Below are positions 45,946-54,262 of a DNA stretch of 64,000 nucleotides, in pieces. The position numbers and the translations under genes are program-made. The number at the start of each line of letters is the position of its first letter. Positions within the stretch are counted from its first letter, which is position 1. The notes below the pieces were generated by a model. It was not told the DNA's origin. It was given only the letters and a program-made list of their open reading frames with translations, and made no database searches. The stretch comes from Heterobasidion occidentale (taxonomy: Eukaryota; Basidiomycota; Agaricomycetes; Russulales; Bondarzewiaceae): NCBI GenBank assembly GCA_039111635.1, contig JBCAQO010000004.1, forward strand, positions 2,914,001 through 2,978,000. The letters run 5' to 3'.

Positions 45946-46290
45946 ATTCCTTGTGTATTAGATACTAGCTCCAGCACCCCCTGCATTAGAGGTTGTTTTG
46001 GTGTTGTGCTCGGCACTTAGAGCCACCTCTAGCGTATCATTTTGGAGCCACCGCGAGGGGTTAGTATTCAAAATTACCTCAAGGAATCTACGTCGCTCGT
46101 CCCGACCAACAGCGGAGCGCGAAGAACGACAAACAGTTATCGATAGCTTCAATACTCAGGAAACATCTGCCGACCGAAGTCTGTTCGGAGACGCCGATAT
46201 AGTCCCAGAACATTTATCCCACCATCACTACCTTGATCTCGAATCCTCACCATCGCTCTCGCCGCCACCCGACTCCACTTTCTTCTTAAC

Positions 46291-47125
46291 TGTTAGGTCG
46301 GAGACCTATCACGTGCACCGATGCACGAAGGGGTCCCTAGGCTAAACCTCCACTGGTTCGTATAGTCGTAGACTCCAATGGATGAAGACGATGGATCGTC
46401 TTTGGGCTCTTTCGAGGAACTCGGGGTCGCTGTCGGCTTTGTTCTCGAAGAGATTGAGAAGGTGATCTTCGAGGTCTTCTCGATGATGAGGAGGAACCGG
46501 ATGATCTTCTCCTGTCCAACAGATGACACGAGGGGGTGTCCAACTGAGAACGCGGTAGGCAGCTAGCCCGGTATAGAAGCGGATGAGTAGAGGGAGGGGA
46601 GGGAAGGGAGACAAGTCCAGTGCTTCGTCAGACCGTGCAAAGAGGTTCTCAGATCTGACAGAGATCACGAAGCGTGGGCTAAGAAGGTAGCCAGACGCCG
46701 GGTGCAGTGCAGAGATCGAGTGTATTACAGGTGAACGAGCTGAGCTTCTTAGAAGCTCATCTCGGCTATTTACGTACAGAAGTGTCTAGGGCAGGGTCAA
46801 GATCTGGTCTGTGCGCTTCTCAGGTACCAAAGTCAACGATCGAGATCCGTAAGCTAGAATGCCTCATCGACCTGCCATGTAGCCAAATATAGTAATCCGA
46901 ATCACTAATGTCCATCCACATCTTTGATCGATCAAGAACCAGGAACGGGGGTCAGGAACCAATGTCTGTCCACATCAAGAATCAGGAACCAGGAGTCAGC
47001 GTTCATGCGTTAGCATGTAAATGGTAAGGAGTCATAGAAAGCGGTCCGAGTCTGCAACAAGTCCGAAGCACTTGACCAGCCCATCCACTCACGTGCGAAG
47101 CACGTGTTAGGACGCGGTCCTAACA
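46291..47125 (-). repeat. 3' LTR of element C
   Basis: An 835-bp LTR, TGTTAGG ... CCTAACA, related to the solo LTR at 42770-43614. It is preceded (sense strand) by a purine-rich tract at 47126-47140. The left flank is TTAAC; the matching duplication should lie beyond the window. Confidence 0.85.
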
Positions 47126-47140
47126 CTACCCCCTCTCTAT
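47126..47140 (-). other. Polypurine tract of element C
   Basis: Sense strand reads AGAGAGGGGGTAG directly before the 3' LTR, the expected primer site for plus-strand DNA synthesis. Confidence 0.7.
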
Positions 47141-47541
47141 ACAAGTCTTCGGCGCTTGGCGGGTGCACCGATGGTAGGGGCGGGTCTCCTCAGGTGGACT
47201 TCGTCGAAGGTGGGGATGTTCCGAGCGGGATATCCGGTCCAGTTAGCGGTGTCGATTAAATGGTCTAATGCCTGCTTGTGGTACCCATATTCCTCAGCCG
47301 TCCTATCCATCTGCAGACGAAGGCGCCGGGACTGCATGCAATGCCTATCGTAGTCTTGAAGAAAGCCGCGCGCCGTAACGTCCGTTCTCTGACGAATGCC
47401 CGTGATTGGACATCCCACGACGAGATGGCCGGCGCGTCCACATTCCCAGCAGTTACGAGTAGCGGGGTCGGTGGGTGGAGAAGGCGGGAGAGTAGGCGGG
47501 TTAGGCCAGACGTTTCGGAGTCCAATGCGTCTGCAGGCCAT
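47137..47541 (-). CDS. Element C distal ORF with CCHC zinc knuckle
   Basis: A 134-codon frame ending almost at the polypurine tract. It carries one zinc knuckle, CWECGRAGHLVVGC (C-x2-C-x4-H-x4-C). Next come an Arg-rich helix (HCMQSRRLRLQMDRTAEEYG) and a basic end, APAKRRRLV. Zinc knuckles usually sit in Gag, upstream of pol; here one lies downstream of the integrase and chromodomain. The frame may continue upstream with the 47824-48795 ORF if a frameshift separates them. It could bind element RNA or act as an accessory nucleocapsid; this is inference. Confidence 0.55.
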   Translation of the reverse strand: MACRRIGLRNVWPNPPTLPPSPPTDPATRNCWECGRAGHLVVGCPITGIRQRTDVTARGFLQDYDRHCMQSRRLRLQMDRTAEEYGYHKQALDHLIDTANWTGYPARNIPTFDEVHLRRPAPTIGAPAKRRRLV

Positions 47542-47823
47542 CCCTCTTCAGTTGCGACAGGAACGTCCGGCGACTGGGGGGAGGTTTCGTCGACAATGAT
47601 AGGACGGGTGAGGTCGTCGCCGAGTAGGGGGGGGGATGGGGACACAGCAGGGGGTGACGGGGGTGGTACCGGTAGCGGCTGAAGTACCTGGCGATCCCGG
47701 ACGACTTGTTCGGGGTCGTAAGGGGGCTGGGGGTCGCGTGAATTCGGCGGTCTCCTCGTCGGTGGGCTGAAAGGGGTTTACCGCCGGGAGATCGGCTCGG
47801 GGGGATCGACTGTCATGGGTTCC

Positions 47824-48795
47824 TCAGCGTCGATCTGGTGAAACCCCTGTTCCTGTATATCCGGTTTTTGTCATAACCCAGGGCCTAACGTTATCCTCCG
47901 GGGTACATCCGCCGGGCCAGTAGCACGCAATGGGGTGAACCCCTCGACTGTTAAGCGGGAAGGAGTGGGTCGGCAGTAGTCCTTTAGGAACGTACTCTTC
48001 GATCTCTAGACGTGCTCCATTATGTCCTGCGAATCGGAACCAACGGATCGTGTTCTCCTTGTAGCGGATTCGAGCTAGTACATCGAGCCAGGCTGGTATG
48101 GCGTGCGCCTGTAGGAGGATGGAGCTGGTGGTGAAGATTCCTCCCAGTCGGAAATTTATCATGTCGTTGCGGATGGCGGGGAGATTGATCAATCCTTTCA
48201 TGCGGTAGGAGGTGACGGTGAGGTTGGCGAGGAGAATAGCTTGGGTCTGGTTGAGCGGTCCCGGAAAACCTGATAGGCTTGCGCCCAGACTGCTTGCTGT
48301 AAATAGAAAAGGAAGGCACGGGTTCTTCAAGCCAGGCTGGTTCAGAATGATAGGTGCCTCGTCCTCGGCGAGCGTGAGGTGGTAGATGCTATGATTCGTA
48401 TTCAGGTCCTGGTAGAGACGGATGTCGTAGAGGGGGTTGGGTATAGCGCGGATTCGAATACGAGGGTTTTCGTTGTGAATGGCGAAAGCCAACAGGGGAA
48501 TGGCGATGTGGGGGTTTGGCATTTCAGCTGGGAACCGGGGGATAACAAACTCTGTAAGGGGATCGGCGACTGGGACGCCTTCAGAAGGGATGTCGTCCTC
48601 GCTGTCGTAATCTGAGTCCGTGTCATCAATGAGCGTGGGTGTGGTAGTGGGCGGAGAGATGGTGCGAAGGATGAAGGGGTTGGGGGAGGAGGTGTTGGAG
48701 GCGTGAGGGGAAGTGGTCGCGGAGGTCATTCTGATGTTACTGAGGATATAGCGGGGGGAGTTGTGTAAGAAAAGGTGTGCGGGGGCAAGGGACAT
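47824..48795 (-). CDS. Element C ORF of unknown function between pol and 3' LTR
   Basis: A clean 323-codon frame. It has a Ser/Thr/Pro-rich beginning (TSATTSPHASNTSSPNPFIL), an acidic patch DDTDSDYDSEDD, then a globular-looking region with LTEFVIPRFPAEMPNPHIAI, DIRLYQDLNTNHSIYHLTLA and GGIFTTSSILLQAHAIPAWL. I recognise no family. A likely start is MTSATTSPH (Met 23) or the upstream Met. Length and sustained openness amid frame-broken neighbours suggest a real protein. Confidence 0.5.
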   Translation of the reverse strand: MSLAPAHLFLHNSPRYILSNIRMTSATTSPHASNTSSPNPFILRTISPPTTTPTLIDDTDSDYDSEDDIPSEGVPVADPLTEFVIPRFPAEMPNPHIAIPLLAFAIHNENPRIRIRAIPNPLYDIRLYQDLNTNHSIYHLTLAEDEAPIILNQPGLKNPCLPFLFTASSLGASLSGFPGPLNQTQAILLANLTVTSYRMKGLINLPAIRNDMINFRLGGIFTTSSILLQAHAIPAWLDVLARIRYKENTIRWFRFAGHNGARLEIEEYVPKGLLPTHSFPLNSRGVHPIACYWPGGCTPEDNVRPWVMTKTGYTGTGVSPDRR

Positions 48796-48848
48796 TCGAG
48801 TTGTAGCTGGGATGCTGAGGAATGTTTCTGTCCGATGCAGGGTGTCTT

Positions 48849-49013
48849 TTATACGATGGAGGAGACGCCAATGGTGGCAGCAGCGTGAACAGATCCGAGA
48901 ACAAGGGCGATGGCGATGGAGACAGCGGTGAGAGCAAGAGTCGCGACGACGGTATAAACGGCTACTGTGGATAGAGTGGGGTCGAAAGGGGTCATAGTCG
49001 TTTGCCTGGCCAT
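48849..49013 (-). CDS. Small predicted membrane peptide in element C
   Basis: A 54-codon frame from MARQTTMTPFDP that overlaps the last codons of pol in another frame. About 30 consecutive residues are hydrophobic (VAVYTVVATLALTAVSIAIA, then LVLGSVH), giving one strong transmembrane segment. No homology is known to me. It may be chance, but its position just after pol is where envelope-like ORFs lie in other LTR elements. Confidence 0.35.
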   Translation of the reverse strand: MARQTTMTPFDPTLSTVAVYTVVATLALTAVSIAIALVLGSVHAAATIGVSSIV

Positions 49014-49682
49014 GCCAATCCTCGGTTGGTCTGCTTTTGTAGCTCCTGGTATGCTTGAGTCCGCCAATTAGAGTTGTCCGATCGCTTCTGCTGCAGCTTT
49101 GATCGAGACGAATCTATATTGGGCTTCTTTGGCTGCGCTTCTCGATCGTTGATCGCCGGTGGTGGCACTTTTGATCGAGGAACCAGGGGCGGCCTCTTTA
49201 GCTGCGTCATTCGTTTGTTGATCTCTTCCATGATCTGGGGGATAGCTAATCCTGTAGCGAGAAGCTTCTTTCCGATCGGATGCTTCTCGAGCTTCTTTCT
49301 GATTTGATCTTCTTCGGCTACTCTGTTGAGTTCTAATTCGATTACCAGGGCCAGAATGGAGGCTTCCATTCCTTTGACTGCCCGAGGGTGCCGGCGGTAG
49401 AAGTCCTTTATGGCTTCTTGTGCGTTAGTGACGTTTGCCGCGGCTTCCCAAGAGTTGTCCGATTCCGGGTAGCCCTTCCATTTGATCAGGTACTGCAAGA
49501 TCTTCCATCTTCCGAAGCGTTGAGCTCCGACAATAGCTTCGACTTCGAATTCTTCTTGCCCTTCGATCAGGTCCGGAGCCGGTTTAGGGTAGTTCGGGCC
49601 ATAGACTTCGTTTTCCTTGTAGGGCGTGAGTCGACTAGCATGGAAGACGTCGTGAATGCGCTTCCAGCTATTGGGCAGTTTC
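48992..49682 (-). CDS. Element C integrase tail and chromodomain (3' part of pol)
   Basis: Continuation of the element C polyprotein left of the element B insertion. Sense reads LPNSWKRIHDVFHASRLTPY, the usual integrase 'HxVFHxSxL' block, then FEVEAIVGAQRFGRWKILQ and the chromodomain core YLIKWKGYPESDNSWEAA with the aromatic-cage Trp residues. Chromodomains direct chromovirus integration to marked chromatin. A charged tail of about 120 residues follows (EEDQIRKKLEKHPIGKKLL ... SRSKLQQKRSDN), longer than in element B. It is separated from its 5' part by 10.8 kb of element B. Confidence 0.85.
49678..49682. repeat. Target-site duplication of element B (left)
   Basis: GTTTC immediately outside the 3' LTR; identical to 60495-60499. 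Confidence 0.92.
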
Positions 49683-50297
49683 TGTTACGAACTGCTCGTT
49701 CAGTAACCCAAGAGTAACAGGTTCTTCCCTAGGTCGCACAATGGACTGAGTGGTGGACGAAGTCTCGACTGTATCAGGCGATGATACAGGAGGGAATAAT
49801 GATTGGCTCTAAGAATCCTGTAGGTACAGGGAGACGAAGAGCTTCGTATTCGAAGATACGAAAGAACGAAAGAGAATAGACTGAAGATCCTCAGCCTATT
49901 CTATGGGCCTTATATACTGTATAGGGTATAGGGTAAGAGTCCGTGTGCTTCTCCAGGTTTCCATCCTAGGAGAGCTATGGCCGCCGTCTTTCTCATCGGC
50001 GCCTACTCTTGTACTTCTCCAGTCGCACTGATCCATCATGGTGCGACGAGGTGCTTACCCATAAGCCCTACGCCCATGGCATGTGAACACGCCTCTTCAT
50101 TACTTGTGTGAACTCTATGAGCCTCATGTCCCTCTCATATAGCCTTTACCGATGTCTTGAAGAACCATCGGTATTGTCGGCTCCTAAGGACATGCCGAAT
50201 ACCTTGGTGTACGCTCCGTAGTGGAGCCGCCTAGCATGTGATGCTTGATCCATCGGTTAGACCGGCCGCGAAGGGCCCGATCGGTCAAGTCATAACA
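49683..50297 (-). repeat. 3' LTR of element B
   Basis: TGTTACG ... CATAACA on the plus strand, 615 bp. Compared with the 5' LTR: GTGGTGG/GTGTGG, AAAGAACG/AAAGACACG, ACTTGTG/ACTGTG, GCCGAAT/GCCAAAT and GGGCCCGA/GGGCCCCGA. Confidence 0.95.
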
Positions 50298-50312
50298 TTA
50301 CCCCTTTCTAGG
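50298..50312 (-). other. Polypurine tract of element B
   Basis: Sense AGAAAGGGGTAA immediately before the 3' LTR; the same tract is kept in the truncated copy at 44731. Confidence 0.75.
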
Positions 50313-51117
50313 TCCCAACTCCTGAGGGGACTACTCGCTTGAGCAGCAGCGAGCTTCATCGTCATTCCACATACAATTGCTTGCTGGTCGTCAAATAGAT
50401 TGGGATGCGTCTTCCCAATATCGCTTCGTTTTCTGGGGCGAAGACCGACCTACGTCGTTTACAACGCCTAGGAGTTTTTCCTTCTCCGTTGAGCTGTTTG
50501 ATTTGAAGTTCGGGGCATAGCCACAATACCCTGTCTCTTCTCCGGTGTTCTTCCTTCACCGCACGTTTTGTGTGAGTACACTCCTAGAGTCAATAGGCAG
50601 CTACTCGACCAGGCTCCCTGGTAGGTTTGATGAGCCAGTGTCATCTGGCGACGATGCAGAAAGGTGTTGTGCGAATGACTATAGGATGAAAATAGAAACT
50701 CGTCTGTGGATGGGTGTGTGTCGTTCTTCTTTAAAGTGCCGAAGGCCATGTCTCAGTGTTTCCAGGATAGATCTTCATCTCCGTGATCTCCGGTATCGAG
50801 GGGGACTCCAGGTGTGTGGGTTGATCGCTTTACTAAGGCTTAGGCCCACCAACCTATCAAGAGCGAACATTTCTCTTGACTTGTTTTGAGTCCGGCAAGA
50901 CCCTTTTGAAGATCCCTAACTCTGTCAGCCCCATACGGTGGCCTTGTCAGGTTAGAGATTGAGTGTTCGTCCAGAGTTTGTTTTTCACTAAGGGTATTGG
51001 ACACGAGGTAAGGACTTGAAGAATAGATTTTGAACCCCATGGTCTCTTGAATATACCATGGTATCCACCTTGACGGTAATTATGTGGGGTCTGCGTAAGG
51101 TATGTCCTGGTATTTTA

Positions 51118-52755
51118 ACGTCGTGCCGGACGTCCGTAGTTTTGCGTCTTTGCGGACGTCGGCTAGTTTATCCTTAAGTCATTGCGGACTGAGGCTAGTT
51201 TATACAGAAGTCATTGCGGACTGCCCTGCTAGTTTATGCCAAGGTCGTTGCGGACCTATCCATCTTCCAACGTAGGAGTACCTGTAAACAAGATGGTAGA
51301 CCATTTCTGTGCGCCGGAACATTCATCGGTGATGCACATAGGGCCCTAGACCAAGTACAGCCATCTTGACAGGGTTCCCATTGAGGAAGGATGGTGACGG
51401 TTTATACTATATCAACCGGATAACTTATAGAGTTGCGAGAATAGACTTTAAGCCTATTTTGACACAACTCACATGGCCCTGTAGACAGAAGGGCAGCTCA
51501 GTTTATCGTCATGAAGGACGGCAACTAGTTTATAGTCATTGCGGACGTCCGCTATCGCCTGGCTTGAACCTCCCGAGCCTCGATAGATTTAATCCTCCGG
51601 GGTGAGGGTAGTTTAAGGTCATTTCGGACTAGTTAGGGGACAATGAACTTGTCCCATAACTACGTCTCCTATCGCTTGAAGGAGTAAGTAGTTTATCGTC
51701 ATTTGCGGACTAGACCAACATCGTGGTGTCAACAATGATGTCGATCGACATCTCCTATGCTGAAAGGAGTGGTAGTTTAACGTCTTTGCGGACGCAGCAA
51801 TGCCGAAACATATCTCATGTTTGGACACTGCTCATGGCCCTGTAAAGGAAAGGGCAATCCCAGTTTAACGCCATGGAGGGCGTCCGTAGTTTACTGTCAT
51901 TGCGGACAGTTGTAGTTTTACATCGTTGCGGATGATTAACCTGAGGCACGATCCCAGTTGCCTCTTGACTGGCCCTTGAAGCGGAATCCTTGCTTCGGAC
52001 TTCAAGGGTAGAATGGGCACGCCATGGAGTAGTCGTGGTCCTGTCGTCGGAAGACTGACAACCGCTCCACGTTCCCAAACCCCTCGCACGGAATTGAACC
52101 GTGTCGACCCCATATTCTTTTACTGTAGGGCGTATGGAATATGGAAGCGCCTCGACCTAGTCGGCAGGGTTCTGCAACGGTGGAGGTCCTCACTTCCACC
52201 GTCTGCCAGAATACAACCACGCTCCGAGGGTCTTGGTAGCTTTAGCGTCGTTCCGGACGGTAACTAGTTTATCGTCATTGCGGACCAAGCCTTTCGTAGT
52301 TTTACATCGTTGCGGATGTTTTTTTCCGTTTTGGGTTACTAATGGAGTGCGGCCATTAGTTCCTGCATCGCAGATAGGGTCCCCTAATGCGGAAACGACC
52401 CTGTAAAACCGGAGATCCAAAGTGGGACGTCCAAAACACCTGTCAGACCTTGACAGCGAGGTTGGTCCACCGTTCCCCAACGGCGAACATGCAACACGAT
52501 TTCCCACCAATATTCATGCATCATTCATGTACCAGTACCAAGGTTATGTTGTGAATCCTAAGGCCTCCTAATGCGGAAAGGGCCCTGTAAAACTGGGGAT
52601 CCAAGCGGGACGCCCGATTCGCTTGTCAGAATACCTCTTGACAACGAGAGTGTTAGATGCTTGTCCTTGTCTTGAGACCGGAGGCTGCAACGCAAAATGG
52701 TCAGGTACTTCCCCTGCCTTCTTATCTTTTCACAGTTTAACGTCATGCAGGACGT
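51118..52755 (-). repeat. Array of at least 17 covarying GNRA-type hairpins
   Basis: Plus-strand unit: (T/C)AGTTTA, 0-8 nt, stem half ending GTC, six-base loop, stem half starting GAC. Positions: 51118-51133, 51145-51158, 51177-51190, 51209-51222, 51242-51257, 51507-51520, 51535-51546, 51616-51630, 51697-51710, 51781-51794, 51868-51883, 51893-51910, 51921-51934, 52246-52259, 52274-52285, 52304-52319, 52740-52755. Stems differ but stay paired: ACTGTC/GACAGT, ACGCC/GGCGT, CATC/GATG, AGGTC/GACCT, AGTC/GACT, ACGTC/GACGT. On the element's sense strand the loop is CGCAAN, containing GCAA in most copies, GAAA in one and GGAA in one, all GNRA. This argues for selection on RNA structure in the element transcript. 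Confidence 0.75.
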
Positions 52756-52825
52756 TCGTTCCGGCGTCCTGTGCGTGAAACCGGTACCTGAGGTGCGGAG
52801 GGTCCTTTCCTCTCCGTCACCTTGT

Positions 52826-54205
52826 CTAATATCCTCCCCCAATGTCTCCGTAGTCTCCGTACCCTTCGTCTGGTCTGTAGTAGGGGTCGATGTCATCGTA
52901 ATTATCGCCTTCGACCTCGTCCCAGGCGTCTAGTTCCGCTCGAGTCCAGGAAGTAGTTCGCTGAGTCGGGCGCTGGCGGACTGGAGTTCTTCTACCAATG
53001 TGTGGATGCGCTCCTTCAACTCGATTATCTCGAGGACGGTTTGGAGTCGGCGGATCTCTTGGTCGAGTTCTTCTAGGACTGCTTCGCCTGGGTTGAAGGG
53101 TTGCCCTTGTTCTCTGGCTCCCCCGTCCTTCATTTCTCCTGTACCTTGGAGGGTGCTCCTCATTGCTGCCTCCTGCGTCCTGCCCGGTGGATTGTCCTGC
53201 CGATATGGGAGGAAGGGCCTCTCGGTCCCTTCGTGCCTGTCGTTGGACCGTAGCCCAGACGTATTCGGTCTGGGTGGATGCGTCTCGACTACTTGTAGCC
53301 GGTACCGCTCTGCTAGCTTCGCTCCATGGCTGGACGCGGAATGGGTCAATCCGAACGGGATGGACAGGATGGGAGGAGTGTCTTGTGTCGGTGCGCGAGA
53401 TGAGGGCGGGTAAGAGCTCCAGATTGATGAAGGAGGAGAACTCGTCCGGATGAATGAGTAGGGCGTAAGCCCCATTATTTCCTCGGGCGTACCAGGAGGC
53501 GGCCCTATGATCATCTGCATAGGCCAGAAGCCTGACCTGGTTGCTCGCGTCAGCGAGGCGTCGGGGTATGTCGTCGCTCTCGCTTCCTGGTTGCCCTGCG
53601 AAGAAGTTAGCGAGCCTTTGTAAGGCCAGCGCTGTGGCCATCTGAATTACCGCGGAGATGGTGGTGCGCTGGAGTAGAGCGTCTCCTAGCCCTTCCAACT
53701 CTCCGGGGTGCAGATCTCGACTACTGGTAGGGGGCCCTCTGGTCCGGGTAGCTGATGCACCAGCCGTTGCTGGTTCTTGTACACCTGCCTCAACAGTTGT
53801 AGGCGATGCCAGGTCCGAAGGGTTTCCTGGTCTTCTTCCGCCTCTCGTTTCCTGCCTTGCGTCTCCTTGAGCCAACGCTGTCGTCGGTCGCGGAGGCGTT
53901 GACGGAGCATGCCTTCCTTCTGCTTGACGTCCTTCATCGTGCTCGTCATGAGTTCTCTCAAACCGTGGTGAGGTTCCGGAATCCGTTCGATCTTCGGCGG
54001 CGAACGCGGTTTGGTGGACGATGATTGGTATGGGAATTCCTTCTGGAGTCGCTGGGCGGCTGCTTCGGCTAGGGCGTCCAGTGTCGGGGTTGGCCACGGC
54101 CAGAACGATGTCTGGCGAGGGGTTTCTTGAAGGGGAGGAGGTAGTTCCATCACTGATGAGCATGGCACGTCCAGGGGAGTAGTTCAAGGAGGAGTAGTCG
54201 GACAT
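52826..54205 (-). CDS. Element B extra ORF (ORF3), unknown function
   Basis: A 459-codon frame starts MSDYSSLNYSPGRAMLISDG 57 bp after pol and ends with an acidic Tyr/Asp/Gly tail (YYRPDEGYGDYGDIGGGY). Parts of the other two frames look more protein-like. The third frame, about 54060-53690, encodes a basic coiled segment (MKDVKQKEGMLRQRLRDRRQ, RWLKETQGRKREAEEDQETL). The frame 53400-52930 encodes VLEELDQEIRRLQTVLEII and LKERIHTLVEELQSASARL. The real product is therefore probably a coiled-coil protein of about 460 residues interrupted by several one-base frame breaks. The middle (RRLADASNQVRLLAYADDHR, LLIHPDEFSSFINLELLPAL) is in the annotated frame. No family recognised; no zinc knuckle or membrane segment. 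Confidence 0.5.
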   Translation of the reverse strand: MSDYSSLNYSPGRAMLISDGTTSSPSRNPSPDIVLAVANPDTGRPSRSSRPATPEGIPIPIIVHQTAFAAEDRTDSGTSPRFERTHDEHDEGRQAEGRHAPSTPPRPTTALAQGDARQETRGGRRPGNPSDLASPTTVEAGVQEPATAGASATRTRGPPTSSRDLHPGELEGLGDALLQRTTISAVIQMATALALQRLANFFAGQPGSESDDIPRRLADASNQVRLLAYADDHRAASWYARGNNGAYALLIHPDEFSSFINLELLPALISRTDTRHSSHPVHPVRIDPFRVQPWSEASRAVPATSSRDASTQTEYVWATVQRQARRDREALPPISAGQSTGQDAGGSNEEHPPRYRRNEGRGSQRTRATLQPRRSSPRRTRPRDPPTPNRPRDNRVEGAHPHIGRRTPVRQRPTQRTTSWTRAELDAWDEVEGDNYDDIDPYYRPDEGYGDYGDIGGGY

Positions 54206-54262
54206 GTACTGGGGAGGATTCTTGCTTTGAAAGAGGGAGGGTGTCTCCCTTTTTATATCTTT

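Larger units (their letters stand above)
50298..52825 (-). other. 2.5-kb noncoding 3' region of element B
   Basis: No credible coding frame on either strand. It contains the hairpin array (51118-52755) and at least four copies of a second motif around CCCTGTA(A/G)A (about 51474, 51838, 52400, 52583). The two later copies sit in a longer repeated block, CCTAATGCGGAAA ... GGGACG (52383-52435 and 52565-52613). Confidence 0.65.

Noticed and set aside
51118..52755. CRISPR-like array
   Set aside because: Units are diverged, unevenly spaced and form covarying stems; the host is a eukaryote and the array lies inside an LTR retrotransposon.
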